This document shows, piece after piece, positions 1 to 9,032 of a stretch of DNA of 64,000 nt. The stretch covers positions 124,001-188,000 of the forward strand of contig NZ_CAFK01000299.1 of the NCBI RefSeq assembly GCF_000239815.1. Direction: 5' to 3'. Every line of letters starts with the position of its first letter. Position 1 is the first letter of the stretch. Made by a program: the position numbers and the translations under genes. The notes under the pieces were generated by a model. It saw only the letters and a program-made list of their open reading frames with translations. It was not told the DNA's origin and searched no databases. The stretch comes from Bradyrhizobium sp. STM 3843. GTDB lineage: Bacteria; Pseudomonadota; Alphaproteobacteria; Rhizobiales; Xanthobacteraceae.

Positions 1-849
1 ATACTTTCCTCACTGCGGGGTCTGGACAAGGACAACACCGGCTACGATCTGAACCAGCTGTTCATCGGCAGCGAGGGCACGCTGGGCGTTGTTACTCGTG
101 CGAGGCTGCGTTTGCATCCCAAGCCCGTCGCCGAAGCCAACGCCTTCCTAGCGGTGCCGTCCGTCGAGGCGGCGTTGGGCCTCCTTGGCCGGCTGCGACG
201 AGCTCTTGGTCCTTCTCTGTCGGCCTTCGAACTCATGCTTCCAGAAGCGGTTGATGGTGTCGTCAGGTTTCTCGGCATTCCGCGACCGATCCGGACAACC
301 GCCCCCGCCTACGTGCTCACCGAAGTCCAGTCCGTCAGCGAGGCGTCCATCGTCGAGACGTTTGCTTCCTGCTTGATGCAGGAAATCGAAGACGGTCTCG
401 CACTCGATGGGGTCGTTTCACAATCCTCTCGGGAATTCCGATCGTTGTGGGATATGCGCGATTCCTGTGCCGACTATGTCCGTAGTCTTCAACATGTCGT
501 CGGCCTCGATATCAGCGTTCCAACGTATCGGATCGTGGACTTTCTTCGGGACGGCCAAGCCGAGCTGAGGGCCATCGATCCCTCAACCGAACTGATCGTG
601 TTCGGCCACGTCGGCGACGGCAACCTGCACTATGTCATTCGAACCCCCAGACACCACGAAGCCGCGGAGAAGATCTATCACCTGGTCGCCCGACACAACG
701 GCTCGATCTCGGCCGAGCACGGCATCGGCATCGACAAGAAAGCTTGGCTGCACCTTTCTCGAAGCCCCGCGGAACTCAGGACGATGCGTCTGCTGAAGTC
801 CGTTTTCGACCCGAAAGCAATCCTTGGTCGCGGACGCATTTTCGACTGA
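1..849 (+). CDS. FAD-linked oxidase, GlcD/D-lactate dehydrogenase type, C-terminal part
   Basis: The reading frame is open from base 1, so the gene starts before the window. The first residues include DNTGYDLNQLFIGSEGTLG, the end of the FAD-binding type 4 (PCMH) domain. The rest is the FAD-oxidase C-terminal domain, with the typical GHVGDGNLHY and SAEHGIG motifs near residues 205-245 of the visible part. These residues bind the substrate and metal in D-2-hydroxyacid dehydrogenases. The family (glycolate oxidase GlcD, D-lactate or D-2-hydroxyglutarate dehydrogenase) oxidises a D-2-hydroxy acid and passes electrons to a flavoprotein or quinone. The exact substrate cannot be read from the sequence. 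The gene ends at TGA 847-849. Confidence 0.9.
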   Translation: MLSSLRGLDKDNTGYDLNQLFIGSEGTLGVVTRARLRLHPKPVAEANAFLAVPSVEAALGLLGRLRRALGPSLSAFELMLPEAVDGVVRFLGIPRPIRTTAPAYVLTEVQSVSEASIVETFASCLMQEIEDGLALDGVVSQSSREFRSLWDMRDSCADYVRSLQHVVGLDISVPTYRIVDFLRDGQAELRAIDPSTELIVFGHVGDGNLHYVIRTPRHHEAAEKIYHLVARHNGSISAEHGIGIDKKAWLHLSRSPAELRTMRLLKSVFDPKAILGRGRIFD

Positions 850-1061
850 CCCGTTGGCGCCAGGCCGACCTCGCGGTTGTCGGCGCGGGTCCAGCGCATT
901 GGCGCGCTGGAGACTATGGCCGAAGGCGCCGCGCTGATGAAGGCCGGCGCCAACCGAGCCTGCGCCGAAAGCGGCCGCCGGGATTAAAGTGTGCAGCACG
1001 ATCGCGCGCGCGTCGTCCGACCGGACCCGCGCCAAGTGGATGCGACCGCCGACGCGACGGA

Positions 1062-1277
1062 TCAGGTCGGCTCCTGACGACGCGACCCGGGCTGCCCCCG
1101 CGCTTCGCCGAGAAGCTGGCCCGTCGTGCTGTTGACGAAGTGCAGCGATGTGCACGCCGGGCACCACACCGGGACGTGGGTGTCTTCGGGTTTGCGCGCT
1201 TCCAGGGCTTCCTCGTCCAGCCGGAGCTGAACGCTTATTCCCGTGCGCGGGCACTTGAACAGGATCTGCCGCCGCAT
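1062..1277 (-). CDS. small hypothetical protein with two CPxTG/CPAC motifs
   Basis: A 71-residue protein beginning MRRQILFKCPRTGI and continuing with VPVWCPACTSLHF. The two pairs CPRTG and CPAC resemble a small zinc ribbon. Similar short proteins are common in Bradyrhizobium. An in-frame GTG at 1298 would add seven residues; I chose ATG 1277 because family members begin close to this point. Neither start has a strong ribosome site. The function is unknown. The C-terminal tail GQPGSRRQEPT looks unlike the conserved part and may be variable. Confidence 0.55.
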   Translation of the reverse strand: MRRQILFKCPRTGISVQLRLDEEALEARKPEDTHVPVWCPACTSLHFVNSTTGQLLGEARGQPGSRRQEPT

Positions 1278-1298
1278 GCCGCGAACATGCGCCCTCAC

Positions 1299-1698
1299 CG
1301 CCCATCGGCGAAGTTACGGATCATTACTTAGCGCTCTCTCCGGAAGTTGAGGTGGGTCAAGGCGAACCGCAGGGGCGGGCCTAGCAAATGAACTGCATCA
1401 GGGCGCTACGACGCCGATTGCGCGAGGAGGCGAGCCCGGACTCTTAGACACTCCGAGTCTTCGCCTGTCGACTGCGCCAAGAACCGCAACAAGAGGGCCG
1501 GCTCGGAGAGCGGCCGCCCGGCAGGTTCGCTGGAACCAAACTTGGCACCGCGGGTTTCACTGCCAAAGAACTGGAAAAAAGAACCGGAAAATGGACGCAG
1601 CGAACAATCAGCCTCGGCGCTCCTTCTGCGGAAGCCGGGGCTGATTTGCGTTCGACCCTCGATCCGAAAGCTTCATCGTGGTGCTCAGGAGAGCCATG
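1299..1698. other. intergenic region, no supported gene
   Basis: No open frame here has coding character or a ribosome site. The last bases hold the ribosome site AGGAGA (1687-1692) of the next gene. Confidence 0.4.
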
Positions 1699-1965
1699 AT
1701 GTCCGTGGACCTTCACCGTGACGACCTCGCGGCCGTTGTACGCTACGCGCTCGAGACGACCCGCGCGACGACCGTGTGCCCGTTCCACGAGGAGGTCCTC
1801 ATCCGGGTGGGAGACGATGCCGCCGAGAGCCACGCGCTCGAACTCGCCAAGAGGATCACCAAGAGCGACGGATCGACATGGGACAGGGAAGCGCTGCGGC
1901 GTGAGATCGGGCGGCAGCTCGTCGCCGCAGCGGACGGCCGATGTCCGCGCTGCGAAGCCACCTAG
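1699..1965 (+). CDS. small hypothetical protein
   Basis: An 88-residue soluble protein, MSVDLHRDDLAAVVRYAL..., with a CPFHEEV motif near residue 27 and CPRC at the C-terminus, possibly a metal site. The AGGAGA ribosome site at 1687-1692 lies six bases before ATG 1699; the ATG at 1696 is too close to it. The charged, helical composition and the good ribosome site support a real gene. The family is not recognised and no function can be given. Confidence 0.55.
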   Translation: MSVDLHRDDLAAVVRYALETTRATTVCPFHEEVLIRVGDDAAESHALELAKRITKSDGSTWDREALRREIGRQLVAAADGRCPRCEAT

Positions 1966-2576
1966 CCAGCGTAAACAGCAACCTACGTCCCGCGCGCGAG
2001 TTTGAAGCGGAAACTCCTTTCCGGTTACGACATCTTTAATCGCCGGTTGGTTCGGCTTGCCTTTGGCACAAAGGAAGCGAGGCCTGCGTTCGAGCGCACC
2101 ATGCAACTCCTTTCCAGCGCGAATAACCGCACTAGTTTCGCTCCAGAAACAGCGCGAACTAACCGTGACGAACGCGATCGAACCCGAATGAAAACGAAGG
2201 AAACTCAACGACGGCGATCGATACCCTGCCGCTCATAACGGTTTGGTTGCAGGTTCGAGTCTTGCCGGGCACCAGCCTTCGCTCGCGAAGTGAGTGAAGG
2301 ATGCCGCGCCGAGCCCAACGGGCTAGCGAGCTACGGCTCGGCAAGCCAGCTCACCGTCGGGGCTACGCGGCGCACCCGCTCCGTTCAGATCACCGCGCCA
2401 GAAACCCAGCTTGATCACCCATCGCCATATGCTCGACGGATCGTCGAACCAGCGTTGCACTTTCAGATCCACCGCGACTTCCGCACTTCAATCGCGTATT
2501 CGGCGGGCTCATCGCACAAAGCGGCCGGAGGAACTCGATGCTTAGACCACGAATCCCGATATCCAACTGCCATGCT
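1966..2576. other. intergenic region holding the left tRNA-like repeat
   Basis: No gene is supported. The region contains the left copy of a long direct repeat (2167-2274, listed separately). A perfect 8-bp inverted repeat GCCGAGCC/GGCTCGGC lies at 2308-2315 and 2335-2342, between the repeat and the 3' end of the response regulator gene. Confidence 0.4.
2167..2274 (+). repeat. left direct repeat ending in the 3' half of a CAU-anticodon tRNA (att-like)
   Basis: This stretch matches 10411-10519 in order and orientation. It begins with GAACGCGATCGAAC, continues through a purine-rich tract, and ends in the 3' half of a tRNA: anticodon loop CTCATAA, variable loop, T-arm GCAGGTTCGAGTCTTGC, acceptor strand CGGGC and an ACCA-like end. 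The D-arm and 5' acceptor half are absent, so this is not a working tRNA. Such 3' tRNA fragments are what site-specific integration into a tRNA gene leaves behind. The anticodon CAU fits tRNA-Met or the lysidine-type tRNA-Ile. Confidence 0.6.
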
Positions 2577-3269
2577 TCACGCCGCGGACCGGATACAGAA
2601 CCCGACACCCCGCACCGTGTTAATGAGCGGATAGGCCTGTTCGCTGTCGATCTTTCTTCGCAGACGTCCGACGTAAACATCAATCAGATTCGTCGCAGGA
2701 TCGAAATCCAGACCCCAGACGTGCTGCAGCAGCAGGTTTCGTGTGATGACCTCGCCAGCGTGGCGGGCAAGGTACTCGAGGAGCCTGAATTCGCGGGGCC
2801 TTAACCCGATCTGTCGGCCGGCCCGGTACGCGGTTCGAGCCACGAGGTCCATTTCCAGATCCCCCACCCGCAGCGTTGTTTCCTGCCAGACCGAAGTGCT
2901 CCGCCGGGAGAGCGCATCAACACGAGCCAGCATTTCCACGAAGGCGAACGGCTTCACCAGGTAGTCGTCGGCGCCTGCACGCAGGCCGTCCACGCGATCG
3001 GCGACTTGGCCAAGCGCGCTGATGATCAACGCAGGTGTCCCGATCCCGTATTGTCTGAGGCGCCGGATCACTTCGATCCCATCGATGCCCGGCAAGGCAC
3101 GATCAACGGTCATCACAACATATTCGGCGGAGCGACCAAAGCGCAGGCCGTTCTCGCCGTCAGTCGCGATCGTAACATCATAGCCGGCGGAACCCAAGCA
3201 ACGACCAAGCTCATTGGCGGTCTGCGAATCGTCCTCGATGACGAGAACACGACGCATGCAGTTCGGCAT
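2577..3269 (-). CDS. OmpR/PhoB-family response regulator (orphan)
   Basis: A 230-residue two-component regulator. The receiver domain (about 1-120) has acidic residues E12-D13-D14, phospho-acceptor D56 in VMTVDRALPG and the conserved lysine in YLVKPF. A winged-helix DNA-binding domain follows (about 130-230), with RPREFRLLEYLARH and the recognition region ATNLIDVYVGRLRRKID. Phosphorylation would change DNA binding and transcription of target genes. No histidine kinase lies next to it. The gene is 63 bases downstream of the Sel1 gene, in the same direction as the type I secretion genes, so it may be co-transcribed with them. A second ATG at 3257 is possible. Confidence 0.9.
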   Translation of the reverse strand: MPNCMRRVLVIEDDSQTANELGRCLGSAGYDVTIATDGENGLRFGRSAEYVVMTVDRALPGIDGIEVIRRLRQYGIGTPALIISALGQVADRVDGLRAGADDYLVKPFAFVEMLARVDALSRRSTSVWQETTLRVGDLEMDLVARTAYRAGRQIGLRPREFRLLEYLARHAGEVITRNLLLQHVWGLDFDPATNLIDVYVGRLRRKIDSEQAYPLINTVRGVGFCIRSAA

Positions 3270-3332
3270 GACATCAACTCCATCGCAGGGTTTTGGCTTC
3301 GCGATCCAGGTCGCAGACTGCTCATAGCAGCT

Positions 3333-5198
3333 TCAGAGCTTTGCTAGATGGATAGGACGGCGCATTCGTTCAGACGATTGCGTCGGCGGCACGAACTGTT
3401 TCGAAGCGAGATCAAGCCCAGCGTCCGCCAGGACTTGAGCTGACGCACGCCCCAGCCACAGACGTGCTGCTTCCAGATCCCGCTCGCCCGCCAACCCTTG
3501 CGCCAAATATCGATCCAGCATCTTCTGAGCTTCGGAATGGCCCCGCTCAGCTGCTGCTCGGAACCAATGCTGCGCCACCGGCGAATCCGTCGGCACGTCA
3601 TGTCCACCGCCGCTCAACACGCCCAGCGCGTACATCGCGCCAACGTGCCCTTTGCCGGCCGCCTTCTCGAACAACGCGGCTGCCGCGAGATGATCGCGCG
3701 GTCCGCCGCGGCCATTCACCATCATTTCCGCCAGAGCCGCCTCGGCATCCGCAATGCCGACCGCGGCAGCGCGCGCGATCCAGGCACGACCTGCCTCGGC
3801 ATTGGCCTCGGTACCACGCCCGTCGACAAGCATGCGGCCATACCAATATTGCGCGTTCGCTACCCCATCGGCGGCACGGCGGAGATATCGGACCGCTTGC
3901 CGATCATCGCGCTCAACGCCGGCCCCTTCCGCCAGACAGAGGCCGTAGTTGAGCGCCGCCACCAGATTACCGGCCGAAGCCGCCTGCTCAAGCCAATGGC
4001 GCGCATCGGTCAGGTCTTCGGCGCGCCCATCGCCGAAACCTCGCAAGAGAAGATTGGCGAGATCCACCCGAGCCTGCGCATCGCCGCCATCGGCGGCGAT
4101 GCGCAACCAGCTCGCCGCCTCTTTCGGGTCGCACGCCACCCCGGCGCCAGTCAAATAAAGCAGTCCGAGCGCCCGCGCCGCCGTCTGGTGGCCGGCTTCT
4201 GCCGCACGGCGAAACCAGATGGCCGCTTCTGCATGATTGGGCGGCAACGCCCCTCTCTTGGCGTAGAGGTCGCCGACAAACGCCGCCGCATCCGGATCGC
4301 CGGCCAGTGCCGCCCTGCGGAGCCACGACTCACCTTCTGCCGGGTTTGGTTTGACTCCAAGCCCTTGCATCAGCATGCGTCCCCAGTTTGCCTGGCCCGA
4401 GCGACTGTTCTTGGCAGCCGCTTGCCGGTAGAGCTCGGCGGCAGCCGCGGGATCTCGCTCCGTTCCACAACCGTGTTCGGTCATCACGCCAAGCAGATGA
4501 ATCGCTGGTGCCAATCCGGCCTGTGCAGCACGACGGAGATTTTCGACAACCCTGCGCCGCCCTTCCTCATCCTTGACTGATCGAGCCAGCGACTGCGCAT
4601 ATCCGAGCGCGCCCTGAGGACAACCGGCCTCGGCGGCGCGCTTATACCACGCGTGCGCCTCTTCCGGGTTGCGCATCGATTCCGGGCCAGAGGTCAGGAT
4701 ATAGGCAAGCACGGCCTGTCCGTCCGCGGAGCCGCGCTCGGCTGCCCGCCGCGCCCATTTTTCCGCCGCGACAAAGTCGGGAGCCGGCGCTCGCTTCGCT
4801 GGGAATAGATTTGTGGACGTGGACTCGCCTGCAAGGGCTTGCGGGTCCGCTCCGGCGCCAACCCCGTGAATGTGCAGTGCCGCGAGCAACCACTGGGCCT
4901 CGACATGTTCCTGAGCCGCGGCGCGCGTGAGCCAGCGCGCGCTCTCGGCGACGCTGAGCGGGACGCCAGACCCCTCCAGATAGCAGCGCCCGACCTCGTA
5001 TGCGGCCTCTGCGATGCCGGCATCGGCGGCAAAGGCGAACAGCGCAAAGGCCCGTGTTGTCTGAGACTGCTTCTTCAGTCGGATCGCACGTCGTAATGCT
5101 GCCGATGACGACAGCAGGCCGACAACACGATCGAGAATACGTGCTCGTCTCGTAGCTGCGCATTTGCGACCCGCGGTCCCTTCCTCGGTGCATCTCAC
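3333..5198 (-). CDS. Sel1-repeat (TPR-like) protein
   Basis: A 621-residue protein made almost wholly of about twelve Sel1-like repeats of ~36 residues, each with the pattern A..LG..Y..G.GV..D..A..W...AA..G. Such solenoids act as protein-protein scaffolds, and bacterial Sel1 proteins are often linked to secretion, signalling or exopolysaccharide production. There is no signal peptide in the first 60 residues (basic, then helical). The GTG start (5196-5198) overlaps the HlyD stop by four bases (GTGA), which implies translational coupling with the secretion genes. Its role with the transporter is inferred only from this arrangement. Confidence 0.85.
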   Translation of the reverse strand: MRCTEEGTAGRKCAATRRARILDRVVGLLSSSAALRRAIRLKKQSQTTRAFALFAFAADAGIAEAAYEVGRCYLEGSGVPLSVAESARWLTRAAAQEHVEAQWLLAALHIHGVGAGADPQALAGESTSTNLFPAKRAPAPDFVAAEKWARRAAERGSADGQAVLAYILTSGPESMRNPEEAHAWYKRAAEAGCPQGALGYAQSLARSVKDEEGRRRVVENLRRAAQAGLAPAIHLLGVMTEHGCGTERDPAAAAELYRQAAAKNSRSGQANWGRMLMQGLGVKPNPAEGESWLRRAALAGDPDAAAFVGDLYAKRGALPPNHAEAAIWFRRAAEAGHQTAARALGLLYLTGAGVACDPKEAASWLRIAADGGDAQARVDLANLLLRGFGDGRAEDLTDARHWLEQAASAGNLVAALNYGLCLAEGAGVERDDRQAVRYLRRAADGVANAQYWYGRMLVDGRGTEANAEAGRAWIARAAAVGIADAEAALAEMMVNGRGGPRDHLAAAALFEKAAGKGHVGAMYALGVLSGGGHDVPTDSPVAQHWFRAAAERGHSEAQKMLDRYLAQGLAGERDLEAARLWLGRASAQVLADAGLDLASKQFVPPTQSSERMRRPIHLAKL

Positions 5199-6601
5199 GG
5201 TTCGCGCATCCCTTCCGACATCACTGGTAGTATCCGGCCAAGCAGATAAGCCATCACGGTGCGCTTGCCGACCTTGATGTCGGCGGCAACCGGCATGCCG
5301 GGCATCATGTGAAAGCCAGCCGGCAGGTCGTGCAGCATCAATCGGTCGAGAGTGATGCGCGAACGGTAGAAGGGCTCGGCGCCGGCCCGGTTCACAGGAC
5401 TAGCGCCGGTGCGGGCTTTCGTGCTGTCCTCCACGGCAAAACTATCGGCGCTGATGGTGCGAACCGTTCCATAAGCCAATCCGTACTGTGTCGACTGAAA
5501 GGTGTCGAACTTGACAGCGACAGGGGATCCGATGCGGACGAAGCCATGATCACGCCCTGCAATGTCCGCTTCGATCTCGAGCGGTGCATCATCGGGCACC
5601 AGCGTAATCAGCTGCTCGCCCGCTTGCAGAACGGAGCCCTCTGAAACCCTGGCAATCGTCAGCACGGCGGCATTCCGGTCCGCGCGCATTTCGATCAACT
5701 CGCGCCGCAACAGCGCCTTGTTCAGCGACTCCCGCGCATCGCTCAACTTACGAGATGCTTCCGACAGCGCTTGGCCGATCTGGCCATGCCAGTCTTGAAC
5801 GTAGGCGTCACGCTCAGCGATCATCGCGGCAAGTTCTGCCTTGGCGCTCTCCGCTGTATTGAGAGCCGTGGTCAGACTGCGCTCAATCTCGAGCCGGCTG
5901 TCGGTCGCGATCAAGGCGTTGAGCTGACTTCCGACCTGCAATGCCTCCAATTTCTTGCGCATGGCCTCCACTGCTTGGGCAACGGCTAGCCGCTCGCGGA
6001 AGGCTTTGGCATCCGCGGTCGACCGCGCCGCTGTGGATGCCAGGGCATCGATCTTCTGTCGATAGAATTCCAGCTTGGACCTCCGTTCCGCCTCGCGCCG
6101 CGCGTAGATGCCAGCCTGAAGCAACATTGGCTGATCAGTCCCCGAATACTGGAAGGACCGCTGCTCCACCTCGGCCTGCATGCGCGCCACCTCGGCTTGC
6201 AAGCTCGCGACTTGTGCCTGCAGCGCGCCGACATCGGCGCTGGTAAAGGTCGGATCAAGCCGAGCAAGCACGTCGCCCGCGTGAACGCTTTGTCCTTCCG
6301 TCACATTAATCGAGCGGACAATCGAGGTCTCCAGAGGCTGCACGACCACCATCGGTGCCCGGGAGACTACCTTTCCGCGCGCCGTCACAACCCTGTCGAT
6401 CGGGAACAGCCACATCACCGCCGCGCACGCGGCGAACATGCCACCAATCATCCAGATTGTGCCGCGCGCGGCGCGGGGAACAGGAGCTGCAATGATTGCC
6501 GTGGTCGGCGACTGGAATTCCAAGACCATCGGAAGCGTCAAATCATCCGATCGGCTGGTGAGACTAGCTGCACCGGAGCGGCGAGTGAGCAAGAGCGGCA
6601 T
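5195..6601 (-). CDS. HlyD-family type I secretion periplasmic adaptor subunit
   Basis: A 468-residue membrane-fusion protein. One N-terminal membrane segment (about residues 47-65, IWMIGGMFAACAAVMWLF) is followed by a lipoyl half (GKVVSRAPMVVVQPLETSIV), a long coiled-coil hairpin rich in A/E/R (about 125-310), the second lipoyl half and a beta-barrel region (GSPVAVKFDTF). It would link the inner-membrane ABC exporter to a TolC-type outer-membrane channel. I chose ATG 6601 because AAGGG lies seven bases upstream and the protein then begins MPLLLTRRSG; this overlaps the ABC gene by 38 bases. A longer frame to 6736 has no better start. No TolC gene is visible in the window. Confidence 0.88.
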   Translation of the reverse strand: MPLLLTRRSGAASLTSRSDDLTLPMVLEFQSPTTAIIAAPVPRAARGTIWMIGGMFAACAAVMWLFPIDRVVTARGKVVSRAPMVVVQPLETSIVRSINVTEGQSVHAGDVLARLDPTFTSADVGALQAQVASLQAEVARMQAEVEQRSFQYSGTDQPMLLQAGIYARREAERRSKLEFYRQKIDALASTAARSTADAKAFRERLAVAQAVEAMRKKLEALQVGSQLNALIATDSRLEIERSLTTALNTAESAKAELAAMIAERDAYVQDWHGQIGQALSEASRKLSDARESLNKALLRRELIEMRADRNAAVLTIARVSEGSVLQAGEQLITLVPDDAPLEIEADIAGRDHGFVRIGSPVAVKFDTFQSTQYGLAYGTVRTISADSFAVEDSTKARTGASPVNRAGAEPFYRSRITLDRLMLHDLPAGFHMMPGMPVAADIKVGKRTVMAYLLGRILPVMSEGMREP

Positions 6602-8888
6602 GACGTAGCCCTTGGCTTTCGAAATGGCGGCTTTGCTGCATCCAGAGCTGACGGTAGATGGTGCAGCGTTCGAGGAGCACGCGGTGCGGCGCGATGTCGA
6701 CCGCCCTGCTCCTCTCCAGAACGAGGATCTGATCACAATCTATCAACGATGAAAGGCGATGCGACACGATCACCATCGTCCGGCCGCGTGCAATGCGAAC
6801 CAGATTGGCGTTCAGCAGCGCCTCGCTCTCCGGATCGAGCGCACTGGTCGCTTCGTCCAGGATCAGGATTCGCGGATCGCTGATTAGTGCCCGCGCAATC
6901 GCCAGCCGCTGCCGTTGTCCGCCTGAAACATTCGGCGAACCTTCCTCGATCAGCGTCTCGTAGCCATTCGGCATGCGCTCGATGAATTCTTCGGCGCCGG
7001 CAAGGCGCGCGGCGATTACAGCGTCGTCTAGCGTCAGTCCCGGCCGCCCCGCGATGATGTTGTCGCGTATTGAGCCGCGGAACAGGAAGTTCTCCTGCAG
7101 CACCACGCCAAAGTTCTGGCGCAGGTGACGCAGATTGATCTCGCGCACGTCGTTGCCGTCGATCTTCAGGAAGCCGGTATAGTCGCGGTTGATGCCCTGC
7201 AGCAGCCGCGTCAACGTCGATTTGCCGGATCCGCTACGTCCGACGATACCAAGCATCGTGCCGGCCGGAACGTCAAAGGTCACGCGGTCAAGCGCTGGAA
7301 GCGTTGTTCCCTCATAGGTGAAGCTGACATCCTCGAATGAAATGGCGCCCGCAAACCGTGGCAGCAGCCCGCCAAAGGCGGCCTCGGACTCCGGCGGACG
7401 ATTCAGCACCGAGGCTGCTTCACCGACCGCGGCTGCGACGCTTTGGTAATCCTCTATCAGACGTGCCAGCCCGGCGAGCGGCTGGGCCACACGCATGCTG
7501 AGCATCATGAAGGCGAACAGCGCACCGACCGCATAGCCGCTATTGTCCGCCAGCGCCATATAAGCCCCCACCAAAACGATACCAGTGGACAGGAAACGCT
7601 CGATCGGGGCGACGATCGTCTGCGGCCAGTTCGTCAACCTACCGAAGGCAAGGCGCCACGTCGCGGCATCGGCGACACGCACATCCCATAGCGCGATGCG
7701 TTGCCGTTCCAGGGCGAGTGATTTGATCGTCTTGATCCCGAAAATGGTCTCGCCCAGCGCCGAGGCCTTGTCGGTCTCGGCGCGAACCACCCTGGCGAAT
7801 ACCCGCCGCAAGGGCTTCAGGAAAGCAAGGATGACCAACATGATCGACGCCGCGCAGGCCAGGACGATCCACGCCAGAGTGGTGTTGAGAAAGAACAGGA
7901 ACGGCAGCAGCACGACGAGCGTCGTCAAATCGAGAAACGTACTCAGCAGCTTTCCGGTGAGGAATTCGCGGACCTTGTAGACTTGCACGATCTTGTGCAT
8001 GGTTTCGCCGGTGGGATGCCGCTCGAAATAGTCAAGCGGAAGCCGCAACACACGATTGAAGACATACAGGTTCAGTTTTGCATCGAGCCGCGTGCCGACG
8101 ACGAGAACGATCAGCCGACGGGCATAGCCGAGAAGGACCTCAAACACGGCAGCAGTCGCGAGCAGCACAGCGAGCAGCGCGAGCGTTGAGTAGCTATTGT
8201 GGGTCAGGACCTTATCGACCACGCTCATGACCAGCAATGGCGGAAAAATCGTCAGAAAGCTCAACGTCAGCGATGCCAGCCCCACATCGCGCAGCGATCG
8301 CTTCTCCTGCAACACCAGGCCCGCGAGCCAGCTCAGGCCAAATGGCTTTTCGGCCTCCGGCTGACTACGCGGGGCGCGCAGCAGGACCGCCTCGCCCGAC
8401 CAGACCTGTTCCAGCCGCAGCCTGTCCGCGGCAATCGTGCATCCGCCTGCAGCCGCGCGGACATCCTTGAGGACGACGATATTGTGCTCGGCATTCGCAC
8501 CGACCAGCAACGCGGCACCACCGTCCGTGAACAGCAGCACCACCGGCCCGGCGTCCTGCAACCGCATGAGTTGACGCCACCGCAGCCGCACCGCGCGTGC
8601 CCACATGCCGGCGTTCTGCAACCAGGCGGAGAGCGCAGCAGCGGAGGGCACTTGGTCGCCGTCGGTGCAGGGAAACTCGCGCGGGTCGAGCGCAATGCCA
8701 TGGAATCGGGCTGCATTGATCACGGCCTCTAGGCGCGGATGAACCGCGTGGCCGCCGGCACGAGGGCGGGCCAGGCCATTCCCCACCGCATGCCCATCAC
8801 CGGGATTGGCTGCTCCGGGATCGGCTGCGGATATTCGCGACCGACTATCGATATCCAAGCCGAAAGACTGCCCGCCCAATATCTCCAT
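6564..8888 (-). CDS. type I secretion ABC transporter, permease/ATPase with degenerate C39 domain
   Basis: A 774-residue exporter. Residues ~50-170 form a peptidase-C39-like domain, but the position of the catalytic Cys reads HPRLEAVINAARFHG with no Cys, so it is a non-cleaving CLD domain. Residues ~200-470 are the six-helix ABC membrane domain. The ATPase has Walker A GRSGSGKST (550-558), signature VSGGQ (654-658), Walker B ILILDE (674-679) and switch His710. Exporters of this kind send unprocessed proteins with C-terminal signals straight out of the cell. It heads the operon ABC-HlyD-Sel1. The likely cargo is not certain; the beta-propeller gene just upstream is a candidate. Confidence 0.9.
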   Translation of the reverse strand: MEILGGQSFGLDIDSRSRISAADPGAANPGDGHAVGNGLARPRAGGHAVHPRLEAVINAARFHGIALDPREFPCTDGDQVPSAAALSAWLQNAGMWARAVRLRWRQLMRLQDAGPVVLLFTDGGAALLVGANAEHNIVVLKDVRAAAGGCTIAADRLRLEQVWSGEAVLLRAPRSQPEAEKPFGLSWLAGLVLQEKRSLRDVGLASLTLSFLTIFPPLLVMSVVDKVLTHNSYSTLALLAVLLATAAVFEVLLGYARRLIVLVVGTRLDAKLNLYVFNRVLRLPLDYFERHPTGETMHKIVQVYKVREFLTGKLLSTFLDLTTLVVLLPFLFFLNTTLAWIVLACAASIMLVILAFLKPLRRVFARVVRAETDKASALGETIFGIKTIKSLALERQRIALWDVRVADAATWRLAFGRLTNWPQTIVAPIERFLSTGIVLVGAYMALADNSGYAVGALFAFMMLSMRVAQPLAGLARLIEDYQSVAAAVGEAASVLNRPPESEAAFGGLLPRFAGAISFEDVSFTYEGTTLPALDRVTFDVPAGTMLGIVGRSGSGKSTLTRLLQGINRDYTGFLKIDGNDVREINLRHLRQNFGVVLQENFLFRGSIRDNIIAGRPGLTLDDAVIAARLAGAEEFIERMPNGYETLIEEGSPNVSGGQRQRLAIARALISDPRILILDEATSALDPESEALLNANLVRIARGRTMVIVSHRLSSLIDCDQILVLERSRAVDIAPHRVLLERCTIYRQLWMQQSRHFESQGLRHAALAHSPLRCS

Positions 8889-9032
8889 GAGCGGTCCTCC
8901 TCAGACTAGCACTCCCATGCATTTCCAGGAATTCGGCGCTGCGGCGCCGCCGGTACGGAGCTCCACACGTGCGTAGAACTCCATGCAGCAGAACGAAAAG
9001 CCGAGCGCCGTCTCTCAGTGATGGCACCGCCC

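Noticed and set aside
879-986. A short plus-strand frame ending GAALMKAGANRACAESGRRD
   Set aside because: It could be the tail of a lost gene, but no family is recognised and there is no start or upstream part, so it is not annotated.
583-1331. Long open frames antisense to or beyond the FAD-linked oxidase
   Set aside because: High G+C DNA gives long open frames by chance. The oxidase on the plus strand has clear motifs, and the antisense frames have arginine-rich, alanine-rich composition without domains.
1444-2208. A 254-residue minus-strand frame
   Set aside because: Composition and frame overlap with the plus-strand 88-residue gene, which has a proper ribosome site, and no recognisable domain.
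2229-2274. A complete tRNA gene
   Set aside because: Only the anticodon loop to 3' end is present; the D-arm and 5' acceptor strand are missing. The same is true at 10473-10519.
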